From DASRDS01 sp035569435 (GTDB lineage Bacteria; Gemmatimonadota; Gemmatimonadetes; Gemmatimonadales; Gemmatimonadaceae): a stretch of DNA of 64,000 nucleotides. The DNA lies in the NCBI GenBank assembly GCA_035569435.1, contig DATMNB010000079.1, positions 1-64,000 of the forward strand, in the 5' to 3' direction. Of the stretch, positions 50,811-59,484 are shown one piece after another. The notes beneath the pieces were generated by a model. That model made no database searches. It saw only the letters and a program-made list of their open reading frames with translations, and was not told the origin of the DNA. Both the position numbers and the translations under genes were made by a program. Position 1 is the first letter of the stretch. Each line of letters opens with the position of its first letter.

Positions 50811-52523
50811 ATGCTCACCGAGCTTCGCGTCAAGAATCTCGCCATCATCGAGTCCGTGACCCTGCCGCTGGCGGGCGGGTTCAACGTCCTCTCCGGTGAG
50901 ACTGGCGCGGGCAAGTCGATCATTGTCGGCGCCTTGGGGTTGTTGCTGGGCGACCGGGCCAGCGCCGACGACGTGCGCACGGGCGCCGACCGCGCGAGCG
51001 TCGAGGGCGTGTTCGACATCGCCGACCGTCCTGCGTTGCTCGCGTTGCTCGATGCGCGGGGGATCGAGGTCGAGGACGGCCGCGTCGTGCTCAAGCGCGA
51101 GATCGCCGCGGGCGGCCGCGGCCGGGCGTGGATCAACGGCAGTACGGTGACGGCCGCCGTGCTGGCCGATGTCGGCCGGTCGCTGGTCAATGTGCACGGG
51201 CAGCACGAGGCCGAGACGTTGCTCGATCCCGAGTCGCAGCGGCGGATTCTCGACACGTTTGGTGGGGCGGGGGAGTTGGCCGACCGTGTGCGGCGGTCGC
51301 ACGAGACGCTGGCGGCGGTCGCGCGCGAGCGCTCGGACCTGGCGGCGCGGCGGGCCGACGCCGAGCGGCGGGCGGATTACCTGCGACACGTGGCGGGCGA
51401 GATCGAGGCTGCCGCGCTCACCGCTGGCGAGGACGTGCGGCTCGACGAGGAAGGGCGTGTGCTCACCCACGCCGAGGAACTGCGACAACTCGCCGGGGCA
51501 ATGGCGACGGCCCTCGACGAGACCGTCCTCGCGCAGTTGGGTGGCATGCAACGCCAACTGGGTGCGCTGCGCCGCATCGATCCATCGCTTGACCGGCTGC
51601 AGGAGCTGCTCGACTCAGGCTACTACGCGCTCGAGGAGTTGGCACGGGCCGTCGAGTCGTACGAGCGGGGGGTCGAGTTGGATCCCGAGCGCCTGGCGGA
51701 GGTCGAGCGTCGCCGTGATCTCGTATTCAAATTGATCAAGAAGTATGGTGGCACACTGGACGAGACGATCGAGGCTGGCCGGCGCGCGCGGTCCGAGCTG
51801 GAGCTCATCGACTCGGCGGCCTTCGATCTCGCCCAACTCGATCGGCGCGAGAGCGCCGCGCGCGCCGAGCTCTCGGCCGATGCCGCCCGGCTGACGGCGG
51901 CGCGTACCGAGGCCGCGGAGCGCCTGGCGGCGGCGGTCGACGCGGTGCTGCCATCGCTGGGCATGGCTGATGGCCGGTTCGCCGTGGCACTGGTCGCGCG
52001 GAGTGAGCCGGGGACGACCGGCGCGGAAGACGTCGAGTTTCGCGTGGCGCTCAATGTCGGTCACGACATGCGACCGCTCGCGCGCGTCGCGTCGGGTGGC
52101 GAGCTGTCGCGCGTCATGCTCGCGTTGGAGACGATTCTCGCCCGGGTCGATCAGGTCCCGACGCTCGTGTTCGACGAGGTCGACGCCGGGATTGGGGGGC
52201 GCGTCGCGCTGCAGGTTGGCGACACGATGCGTCGGGTCGCCGACCATCACCAGGTCTTCGCCATCACCCACCTGCCGCAGATCGCGGCACGCGCGCACCA
52301 TCACATGGTGGTGCACAAAGGCGCCCGCGGCGGGGTGACCACGGCCGACGTGACGGCGGTCGCCGCCGACGCGCGGGTCACGGAGATTGCTCGCATGCTG
52401 GGTGGCGATCCGGAGAGTGAGGTCAGTCGCGCCCACGCCCGAGAACTCCTGGATAGCGCGGCTACCAGTTCCCGCGTTGACCCTGGACCACGGTCCCGAA
52501 AAGCCGGACGTAGAGCCGAATGA
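50811..52523 (+). CDS. recN: DNA repair protein RecN
   Basis: The 570-residue SMC-like ATPase has Walker A GETGAGKS, a long central coiled coil (~150-370), RVASGGELSRVMLALE (signature) and Walker B PTLVFDEVDAGIGG. It acts in double-strand break repair. ATG 50811 is 5 nt after TAAGCT (50800-50805), with TTCCAC 17 bp upstream, so a separate leaderless promoter is possible. The C-terminal ~20 residues overlap the convergent outer-membrane gene by 62 bp. Confidence 0.95.
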   Translation: MLTELRVKNLAIIESVTLPLAGGFNVLSGETGAGKSIIVGALGLLLGDRASADDVRTGADRASVEGVFDIADRPALLALLDARGIEVEDGRVVLKREIAAGGRGRAWINGSTVTAAVLADVGRSLVNVHGQHEAETLLDPESQRRILDTFGGAGELADRVRRSHETLAAVARERSDLAARRADAERRADYLRHVAGEIEAAALTAGEDVRLDEEGRVLTHAEELRQLAGAMATALDETVLAQLGGMQRQLGALRRIDPSLDRLQELLDSGYYALEELARAVESYERGVELDPERLAEVERRRDLVFKLIKKYGGTLDETIEAGRRARSELELIDSAAFDLAQLDRRESAARAELSADAARLTAARTEAAERLAAAVDAVLPSLGMADGRFAVALVARSEPGTTGAEDVEFRVALNVGHDMRPLARVASGGELSRVMLALETILARVDQVPTLVFDEVDAGIGGRVALQVGDTMRRVADHHQVFAITHLPQIAARAHHHMVVHKGARGGVTTADVTAVAADARVTEIARMLGGDPESEVSRAHARELLDSAATSSRVDPGPRSRKAGRRAE

Positions 52524-54156
52524 GGATCGCGTCGCTCTTCTGATGCGGGATCAGGCCGCCGGTCGACGAGAAGGTCTCCGAGTGCAGGTATGAGATGTCG
52601 ACCGGCCAGCTGATCTTCCCCCGCGACGCGGCGTTGACCGTGGAGAGCGTCAGGCCAAACCCCCACGTCTGCGACGTGTAGCCCGTGTTGGCGCCGAGCG
52701 TCGCGGCATCGAGATGGACGGGGGCGAAGCCGGTCTGGGCGGAGTCGAGGTTCAGCGTCCCGGTGTAATGGTCCGACGCCTGGTGGCGAATGACGTAGCT
52801 CGTCGACGCGGAGATGTAGTCGTTGAACACGTACCGCGGATCGATCTCCAGCGAGATCGCGCTCCCGAGCTGCCGGCCGACGGTCGTCGTGTTGACAATG
52901 GGCGTGAGCGCCTCGTCAGCGGTGGTCGGGATGCGCATCGTCTGGTGGTCGCTGAGCTGGTACGTGCCGCGGAAGATGACCGACGCCCACAGGTGCTTGC
53001 CGTACATGAAATCCGACGCGGAATGGACCTCGATGGCGTTCTCGCCGGTGCCCGTTCCGGGGTCAGTGAGGCTGAACGGGTCCGCGGGCTTGCCCGTGCC
53101 GAGGCGAAACAAGCCCGTCACCGCCGTCCGGTAGTTGAGCCCATGGGGCGCGAACCGCAGCGTATCGGAAGCGAACGTATCGAACAGCCGCACCGTCGCG
53201 CTCACCTCGGCGTCGCCGATGCCGGTCCGCGTCACCGTCTGGAGCGTGTCGTAGCGGTAGCCGAACGCGGAGTTGGTGATCAACTCCTCGAGATCGTTGA
53301 CGGCGGCGTGGGCCGGGGCCGCGGCGGGGTTGAGCGTCGTCAGCGCCGGCAAGCCGAGCACACCGTAGATGGAGTTGATCTGCGACGTGAGCGCCGCGTC
53401 CTTGCTGTTGATCGTGTTCTGCGCCGTGGTGCCGGCGACGGGCACGACCTGTGCGCCGGGGCCGTTGGGGCCGCCGTAGAGCTGCGCGAGCGCCGTGGCG
53501 AACGTCGTGCCCTGGTTGATCAGCGAGCGGATCGAGCTGCTATCGGCGTTGATCGTGCCGCAGTTGGCGGCCGCCGGGTTGGACCGACAGGTTGCCAGCG
53601 CTTGCGTCAACGTGCTGGCGGCGCGAATAAACTGACTGTACACGGCGCGGTCGGCCATGAGCGCCGCCGGCGTGGCGACGGCGGGGTTGACCGAGACGTT
53701 GCCACTGAATCGTGATGGATTGACGTTCACGAACACGTCCGTGCGCGTATGGACGATCGGGACCATCGCGCGCAGGGTAAGCCACTTCGTCACGCCGACA
53801 TCCACCGATACCGGGAACCGCTGCGCGTGGATCTGCGCCTCGGCGGCGACTTGCCCGAGCGACAGTTGAAACGAGGAGTTGCCGGTCAGCGACTGGATGG
53901 CCGTCTGCGCCGGCGCCAACACTGGCAGTTGTCGGACGCCGAGACTGTCGGTGTTGAGATTGCGGATGATCGGCGTATTGTGGCCGCCCCCTCCGAACAG
54001 CTCGCTATACTGCGCGTTGCTGTCGGCGACGGACAGGCGGACCACGCCCACGGGCAGTGTCCGTGCCTCGTCCTCGGGCGCCGACGTGGCTTGGGCGGCG
54101 AGCGACGTGGCCCAGAGCACCATGCACGCGGCGGCGAGGCGGGCTACAGTCCCCAA
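52462..54156 (-). CDS. Outer-membrane beta-barrel protein of unknown function
   Basis: The ~564-residue product, from TTG 54156, has a signal peptide ending LAAQA (~residue 22) and then a sequence rich in alternating hydrophobic strands, Gly, Asn and Thr with many aromatic girdle residues, typical of a large outer-membrane barrel. Loops contain Ala/Thr/Asn-rich stretches and a Cys pair (CRSN...NCGT). It lacks TonB box and plug motifs. I do not recognise the family; a channel or transporter-like barrel is a guess. The frame remains open upstream to 55245 but crosses the promoter and the divergent gene, so that part is rejected. Confidence 0.75.
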   Translation of the reverse strand: MGTVARLAAACMVLWATSLAAQATSAPEDEARTLPVGVVRLSVADSNAQYSELFGGGGHNTPIIRNLNTDSLGVRQLPVLAPAQTAIQSLTGNSSFQLSLGQVAAEAQIHAQRFPVSVDVGVTKWLTLRAMVPIVHTRTDVFVNVNPSRFSGNVSVNPAVATPAALMADRAVYSQFIRAASTLTQALATCRSNPAAANCGTINADSSSIRSLINQGTTFATALAQLYGGPNGPGAQVVPVAGTTAQNTINSKDAALTSQINSIYGVLGLPALTTLNPAAAPAHAAVNDLEELITNSAFGYRYDTLQTVTRTGIGDAEVSATVRLFDTFASDTLRFAPHGLNYRTAVTGLFRLGTGKPADPFSLTDPGTGTGENAIEVHSASDFMYGKHLWASVIFRGTYQLSDHQTMRIPTTADEALTPIVNTTTVGRQLGSAISLEIDPRYVFNDYISASTSYVIRHQASDHYTGTLNLDSAQTGFAPVHLDAATLGANTGYTSQTWGFGLTLSTVNAASRGKISWPVDISYLHSETFSSTGGLIPHQKSDAILIRLYVRLFGTVVQGQRGNW

Positions 54157-54211
54157 GTTGTTGCGAGTAAAAGAGAAAGGCCGATGGGTCGGCTGTTGAC
54201 GTTGGCGGGTG

Positions 54212-54240
54212 AGGTTAGCGATCTTGCAAGGCTGTTTCAA
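54212..54240 (-). promoter_or_regulatory. Promoter of the outer-membrane barrel gene
   Basis: On the minus strand TTGAAA (54240-54235), 17 bp, TAACCT (54217-54212). Expected transcript start is near 54205, leaving a ~50-nt leader before the TTG. It lies in the 144-bp divergent gap shared with the glycosidase gene. Confidence 0.6.
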
Positions 54241-54300
54241 GGCCGGCCAGACTGTTTGACGGCCGATCGTACCCCTTTTTCCTTCTGGCGGTCCCGCCCC

Positions 54301-56160
54301 ATGTCCGTGAGCATCGAGTCGCACCCGAGCGCAACCGACGCTCCTGGGGCCGAGGCGGCGGCGCCTGAGCCGCTCCGGCCTGTCCCCGCCGTCGCCTGGC
54401 AGGTCACCGGTAACCATTGGTTGGCGGTGCCGTGTCTGCACCCCGACACCGGCGCGGTCCACGCGATCGGGGTCGTGCATCGGGGGTCGCGCTCGGCGGT
54501 GGAATTCGCCGGCGGTCCGCGGTTTGTCGACGGCGTGGGCCCGGCGCTCCTCACGCCGGTCGTCCGGGTGGACGGCGTCGCACTGGTGCCCGCTCCCGGC
54601 GCATTGGCGTGGGAACGTGCCCATGCGTGGGTCCCGGCGTTCGCCTGGTCGGCGGGGTCGCTCGTCGTGCGTGGGACAGTGCTGGCGCCGTACGGCAAGG
54701 ATGTCGACATGCCGGGGATGGTGTACGCCATCGTGATCGAGAACCGCGGCGCCGTCGACGCCCAGATCGAGGTTGCCCTCGAGGGCGTGCTGGGCCACCG
54801 CCAGCAGCGCGTGCGAACGGGCCGGCCGTATGAGGACGGGCATCAGGTCCTCCGCACGGCCACGGGCGTGATCCTCGAGGGCACGGCGCTCCCGGGGGTG
54901 GCCGCGCTGTATGTGACGGCCGATGGGTCGACGGAGATCGAGACGACAGGCGGTACGACTGGCGGGACCGCTCCGACGTTTGCCCTCAGGCGAACGATCG
55001 TCGTCCCGGCCGGCGCAACCGGGGACGTGGCGTTCTTTCTGGCCGCCGGACCGGAGCGCGATGGCGCCGAGGCCACCGGCGTGGCGATGCGGCGGCGCGG
55101 CTGGCGCGAGTTGGCGCAGGCGACGAGCGACGCGCTGGGTGGGCTGGAACAGAGCACCGGGTCCGACGGGATCGATCGGCTCGTGAACCGCAACCTGCTG
55201 TTCGCCTACTTCTATGGCGTGTGCCGCGCCCTCGACGACGCGCACTATTATCTGGTGCGGTCCCGCGCGCCCTGGAACGGCCGGGGCCTCACCCTACGCG
55301 ATTGGGATGCGCTGACGTTCACCATTCCCGCCGTGCAGCTCGCCGATCCGCCGTTGGCGCGCGAGCTCCTCCTGCGGACGTGTGAGCTGCACGGCTACGC
55401 GCCGGGGCGGGGCGTGAACTATCTCGATGGCACGTTGTTCGAGCCGGGCTTCTCGCTCGAGGGCGCCGCCGCCTATGCCCTGGCGGTCGAGCGGTACATC
55501 CGCGAGACCGGCGACGATCAGGTGGTCGAGGAGCCCGTGCTGGCCGATACGTTGTATGCCAGCGCCGACGATATCGCCGCCCGCCGCGACAAGTCGACGC
55601 CGCTCTACGCCACCGAGGTGACCGCATCGGGCGCGCGCGCGGCGCTGCCGTACACGCTCCATGGCAACGCCGTCGTGGCGATGGCACTCGATGTCTTTCA
55701 GCGCACGCTCGACGCCGAGGCGGCAAAAGGCATCGAGGATCCGAGCGCCGTGCGCGCCGCGATGGTCCGGCAGTTCGCGATCGACCGTGATGGCAAACCC
55801 TCCCTGGCCACGGCGATCGACCTCCACGGGGGCGCGGCGCGCGAGGACGATCCCGTGGCCTCGGCGCTCTGGTTGCCGCTCTATGATGCGGTCGACCGGC
55901 AGGACTCGCTCTTTCGGCGGACGGTGAAGGGCGTGGCCACGGATCGGTCGTCGCTCGTCCGCCAGCTGGCGCGGCTCGTGGGCCCCGACGCGGCCGGGGT
56001 GCTCGCCTGGCTCCGCCGCGCGCCGCTCGATGGCGGGGTTGCCGCCGAGGTGGTGGATGACAGTGGCCGCGCCGTGGCCAATGGTGGCGATGCGGCACTG
56101 GCGGGGCTGCTCGCGTACACCGTGTGGTATGCTGTCCACGCCCTCGGCTTGCGGCCGTGA
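54301..56160 (+). CDS. Six-hairpin glycosidase superfamily protein (substrate unknown)
   Basis: The 619-residue protein has an N-terminal beta-rich domain (~25-270) and a helical C-terminal domain (~280-619) whose segments (NRNLLFAYFYGVCRALDD, RDWDALTFTIPAV, LDGTLFEPGFSLEGAAAYALA) look like an (alpha/alpha)6 barrel of the glucoamylase or glycogen-debranching type. No signal peptide is seen, so the enzyme is probably cytoplasmic. The exact GH family is not recognised. It is coupled to galactokinase by a GTGA overlap, which suggests a galactose-containing substrate. Confidence 0.75.
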   Translation: MSVSIESHPSATDAPGAEAAAPEPLRPVPAVAWQVTGNHWLAVPCLHPDTGAVHAIGVVHRGSRSAVEFAGGPRFVDGVGPALLTPVVRVDGVALVPAPGALAWERAHAWVPAFAWSAGSLVVRGTVLAPYGKDVDMPGMVYAIVIENRGAVDAQIEVALEGVLGHRQQRVRTGRPYEDGHQVLRTATGVILEGTALPGVAALYVTADGSTEIETTGGTTGGTAPTFALRRTIVVPAGATGDVAFFLAAGPERDGAEATGVAMRRRGWRELAQATSDALGGLEQSTGSDGIDRLVNRNLLFAYFYGVCRALDDAHYYLVRSRAPWNGRGLTLRDWDALTFTIPAVQLADPPLARELLLRTCELHGYAPGRGVNYLDGTLFEPGFSLEGAAAYALAVERYIRETGDDQVVEEPVLADTLYASADDIAARRDKSTPLYATEVTASGARAALPYTLHGNAVVAMALDVFQRTLDAEAAKGIEDPSAVRAAMVRQFAIDRDGKPSLATAIDLHGGAAREDDPVASALWLPLYDAVDRQDSLFRRTVKGVATDRSSLVRQLARLVGPDAAGVLAWLRRAPLDGGVAAEVVDDSGRAVANGGDAALAGLLAYTVWYAVHALGLRP

Positions 56161-57299
56161 CCGACGCTGTCCTCGTCGTCTTTGCGAGGCAGTTTGGTGG
56201 CGTGCCACTGGCCGTCGCATCGGCAGCGGGACGCGTCAACCTGATCGGGGAGCATACCGACTATAACGGCGGCGAGGTGTTGCCGATCGGGATCGGCCGG
56301 CGCACCTACGTCGCGGTGCGACCGCGGCCGGCTGGGGAGCAGCGATCGCGCGTCATGTCGGCCGATATCGCGTCGGTCGGGGAGTTCGACGTGGGCGCAC
56401 CCCAGCGGGTCGGCGCGTGGTGGGATTACGTGGCCGGCGTCGCCTCTCAGCTGCGCGCGGCGCGGGTCGAGCTGCCGCAGGTCGACGTCGCCGTCTGGAG
56501 CAACGTGCCCTGCGGCGTGGGACTCAGCTCCTCGGCCGCCCTCTGCGTCGCCACGACGGCGGCGTTGCTTGCCGCTGCCGGCCACGACTGGTCGGCCCGC
56601 GACATTGCGCTCGTCGCGCACCGCGCCGAAGTGGACTTTGTCGGCGTCCCAGTGGGCATCATGGATCAATTCGCTTCGGCCCTGTCGCGCGATGGCATGG
56701 CGCTCCACGTGTGGTGTGACACGACGGCCACAGAGTATGCACCGTTTGCTGACGGCGTACTGGTCATCGACACGGCGGTCGAGCGGTCCCTGCGCGGCTC
56801 GGCGTACCACGAGCGGCGCGCCGAGTGCCAGGCGGCGCTGACGCTGTTACGTCAGACGCATCCAGGGCTCAGGACGCTGGCTGAGGCAGCGCCGGACCAG
56901 GTTGTTGCCGCGTCGTTACCGGAGCCGCTGTGCCGCCGCGCGCTCCACGTGGCCCAGGAGACGCAGCGTGTCGGCGCCGCGGTGGCCGCACTCCGGCGAG
57001 GTGGATGCATCGACGGCGAACTGTTCACGGCGTCACACGCGTCGCTCCGCGATCTGTACGAGTGCTCGACGCCGGAACTGGATTGGGTTGTGGATCGCGC
57101 GGTCGCGCACCGAGGCGTGCGCGGGGCCCGGATGACAGGTGCCGGATGGGGTGGGTGCGCCATTGCCGTCGGCGACGCCGGTGCGCTGGCCGACGTGGCG
57201 CCTGAGCTGGCGGCGGACTACGAGGCGGCGTTTGGGCGGGCGCCGCGCGTGTGGGTTAGCCGGGCTGAGGGGGGCGTGCGCGTCGATCTGGGCGGATAG
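56157..57299 (+). CDS. galK: Galactokinase
   Basis: The 380-residue GHMP kinase has GRVNLIGEHTDYNGGEVLP (signature), the ATP loop PCGVGLSSSAALCVA and the third motif MTGAGWGGCAIAV. It makes galactose 1-phosphate. GTG 56157 overlaps the glycosidase stop. Neither galT nor galE is in the window. A short perfect palindrome (57302-57315) follows the stop. Confidence 0.93.
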   Translation: MTDAVLVVFARQFGGVPLAVASAAGRVNLIGEHTDYNGGEVLPIGIGRRTYVAVRPRPAGEQRSRVMSADIASVGEFDVGAPQRVGAWWDYVAGVASQLRAARVELPQVDVAVWSNVPCGVGLSSSAALCVATTAALLAAAGHDWSARDIALVAHRAEVDFVGVPVGIMDQFASALSRDGMALHVWCDTTATEYAPFADGVLVIDTAVERSLRGSAYHERRAECQAALTLLRQTHPGLRTLAEAAPDQVVAASLPEPLCRRALHVAQETQRVGAAVAALRRGGCIDGELFTASHASLRDLYECSTPELDWVVDRAVAHRGVRGARMTGAGWGGCAIAVGDAGALADVAPELAADYEAAFGRAPRVWVSRAEGGVRVDLGG

Positions 57300-57429
57300 G
57301 GTCGACCGCGGTCGAGATTGTGGCGGGCTCGTGGCACTCGTCGCCGTACGTGCGGCCTCAGACATGCATCGACCAAGTGCAGATCCAGGTCACGTCAATT
57401 GTCTGCAACCCCGAAAGGAGCTTTGGGCT
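57300..57429. other. Intergenic region galK to NTF2-like gene
   Basis: 130 bases. TCGACCGCGGTCGA (57302-57315) is a perfect inverted repeat just after galK, but no U-run follows, so it is a weak terminator candidate at best. A clear AAAGGAG ribosome-binding site lies ~8 nt before the next ATG. Nothing else is recognised. Confidence 0.4.
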
Positions 57430-57822
57430 ATGAGCGAGACAGTGATTCGGGACACGATGAAGGTCGGGCAAGAGCTGGTTGAGATGTGCCGGAACGGCCG
57501 GGCTGCGGACGCGATCGAGACTCTCTATGCCCCGGACATCGTCAGCATCGAAGCCATGAGCAGTCCGGCGGTGCCGGGGCGCGTGGAGGGTCTGAACGCG
57601 GTTCGAGGCAAGAACGATTGGTGGCAGAGCAACCATGAAGTACATGGCGCCAAAGTCGAAGGGCCGTGGCCGCACGGCGATCGGTTCATCGTGCGGTTCA
57701 ACTTTGACGTGACCGCCAAGGACGGCCCGATGGCCGGCCAGCGGATGCTGCTCGACGAGACCGCGCTGTATACCGTGGCCGACGGCAAGATCGTGCAGGA
57801 AGAGTTTTTCTATAACATGTAA
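57430..57822 (+). CDS. SnoaL-like/NTF2-fold protein
   Basis: The 130-residue protein has the small alpha+beta NTF2-like fold: helical start (VGQELVEMCRNGRAADAIETLYAPDIVSIEA) and strands including a FNFDVT and IVQEEFFYN end. The family includes polyketide cyclases and many ligand-binding proteins of unknown role. ATG 57430 has a good AAAGGAG ribosome-binding site, unlike many genes here. It is convergent with the protease gene, separated by 26 bp containing a GGACGC/GCGTCC hairpin (57829-57842). Confidence 0.82.
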   Translation: MSETVIRDTMKVGQELVEMCRNGRAADAIETLYAPDIVSIEAMSSPAVPGRVEGLNAVRGKNDWWQSNHEVHGAKVEGPWPHGDRFIVRFNFDVTAKDGPMAGQRMLLDETALYTVADGKIVQEEFFYNM

Positions 57823-57848
57823 GCCCGGGGACGCCCGCGTCCGGACGC

Positions 57849-59447
57849 CTACTTCAGCAGGTCATCGGCGTAGTGGACAGGGATCGCCAGGTTTGAGCCG
57901 CCAAAGTCAGTCAGGATGGCGAAGTTCACGCCGATGACTTTGCCATCCCGATTGAACAGCGGTCCGCCAGATCCGCCGGACGTTGTCGCCGCATCGTAGA
58001 CGATCTTGTCCTTCAGGATATCGCCGATGTGTCCCTGCGTCGTCGTCGGACGAATGAGGTGCTGCGCGGCCAATCGCGACACGATCTGCGTCACGTCGTG
58101 GGCGTTGTCCGCCACGTTGCGTGTGATGTCGGTGCCTGCGCGGGCCAGGATGCCTTCGATGCCGGTCGGGTAGCCGATCAGGACGACCGGATCGCCGCTC
58201 ACGCTGGCGGTGGTCCGGTTATCGAGCTCCACGAGCGCGGTGTGCGGCGGCGCCGGCGCGCGGAGCTTGAGCGTGGCCAGATCGGCGCTTGGCGATATCC
58301 GGTCGAGCACGGCCGCGATGCCTTGCGACGTCCCGGGAAAGTACGCCGTGTACGACTCGGCAAACGCGACCGCGCCCCGGTCGGTCAGCGGCTTCAGCTG
58401 CTCGTTGCCCCACCACGGTTCAGCGACGTGATGATTCGTGAGGAGGCGTCCATCGTGCGCGACGAGAAACCCCGTGCCAAAGACGTCCAGCGCGAGCGGC
58501 GGTCCCGCCCCCTCTGCTTGAAGGGCGACCATGCCGCTGTCATTCACGAGCGGCTTCCCGGTGGAATCGACGGCGATGTGGATCAGGTGTCCGTCCCGGT
58601 CCAGAAACTCCACGACCACGTGCAGGAGGGCGACGCTCGGGCCGTACGTCTGGACGATGGTTTCCGCGACCCGACCTTCGGTCTCGAGGCGGTGCAGGCG
58701 GGTCTGCGCCTCCTGGAGCTGCCGCGTGACGGATGGGCCGTTGCCAACGGTCTGTGCCTGTGCGGAATCCCGGAAATGCGACGAGTCGTGGACGGCCAGG
58801 GACGCGCGCGCCTGTTCCGTCATACGCAGTAACTGTCCCTGCTGCAACAGGCCGCCGTTCAACTGCGCAATCTCGGCCTTGAGTTGAAGCGTATCCGTCC
58901 GGCTGTGCCGGTTGGAAAGGACGGTGGCGAACGCCGCCAGCACCAGCGCCACGCTGAGCACCAACATCGAGGGAATGAGCCAGACCCGGCGCGTGGCGGT
59001 CGCGTTCCCGCTCAGGGCCTGCACGGCGGTCTCGGCCAGGTGCTCGCGCTCCAACGCGTCTTTCAGCTTGGCTTCGAGCTCCACCTCCGGTTGTCGCTCC
59101 CGAAACTGATTCCGGATGCGCGCCGCAAACTCCAGGGGCTCGAAGGGAAAGGAGATGACGTCGTCGGCGCGCAACTCCAGGGCCCGCGCCCGTTCCAGCG
59201 CGCCACCGTGCACGACCATCACGATCTTGAGCGTGAGCGGATCGGGGCCTGCCTTGAGCTGGCTGATCACGCCGCAGCAACTGAGGTCGGACGGGGTGGC
59301 TTCGGTGATCACGACTTCCGGCGCGTGGCCGAGTATCTCGTCCACGGCGACAGTGGTGTCGGCGGCGATGTCGTAGCCCTGGCCGGATAACGCCTGCTGG
59401 ACGGCGCTGGAGGACTCCTGACCCAGGTTGAGAAGTAGAATTCGCAT
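57849..59447 (-). CDS. Degenerate receiver domain - membrane helix - trypsin-like serine protease fusion
   Basis: The 532-residue protein has four parts. Residues ~1-118 follow the response-regulator receiver fold, but the phospho-acceptor position is Glu49 (VVITEATP), the acidic Asp pair is replaced by LNLG, and the KPF lysine by Phe (SFPFEP). Residues ~155-176 form one membrane helix, followed by a coiled coil (~185-262). Residues ~265-532 are a trypsin-fold protease with His340 (TNHHVA), Asp389 (SADLATLKL) and Ser493 (GGSGGPLF). Topology suggests a cytoplasmic pseudo-receiver and periplasmic protease. ATG 59447 is 7 nt after TAAGTT; a TTG three codons upstream is possible. It lacks a PDZ domain. 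Confidence 0.82.
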   Translation of the reverse strand: MRILLLNLGQESSSAVQQALSGQGYDIAADTTVAVDEILGHAPEVVITEATPSDLSCCGVISQLKAGPDPLTLKIVMVVHGGALERARALELRADDVISFPFEPLEFAARIRNQFRERQPEVELEAKLKDALEREHLAETAVQALSGNATATRRVWLIPSMLVLSVALVLAAFATVLSNRHSRTDTLQLKAEIAQLNGGLLQQGQLLRMTEQARASLAVHDSSHFRDSAQAQTVGNGPSVTRQLQEAQTRLHRLETEGRVAETIVQTYGPSVALLHVVVEFLDRDGHLIHIAVDSTGKPLVNDSGMVALQAEGAGPPLALDVFGTGFLVAHDGRLLTNHHVAEPWWGNEQLKPLTDRGAVAFAESYTAYFPGTSQGIAAVLDRISPSADLATLKLRAPAPPHTALVELDNRTTASVSGDPVVLIGYPTGIEGILARAGTDITRNVADNAHDVTQIVSRLAAQHLIRPTTTQGHIGDILKDKIVYDAATTSGGSGGPLFNRDGKVIGVNFAILTDFGGSNLAIPVHYADDLLK

Positions 59448-59484
59448 GACTGTCAACTTACTCGGCAGTTATGAGAGGTGCCGC

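Noticed and set aside
54157..55245. Extension of the outer-membrane barrel frame opposite the glycosidase
   Set aside because: It crosses a good promoter and lies antisense to a well-supported gene; residues are Arg/His-rich like other GC-driven shadows, and the signal peptide starts at 54156.
57302..57315. Intrinsic terminator after galK
   Set aside because: Perfect 14-bp palindrome but a short stem and no following T-run.
57849..59447. Functional two-component response regulator
   Set aside because: The phosphorylation Asp, acidic pocket and conserved Lys are all replaced, so phosphotransfer is not expected.
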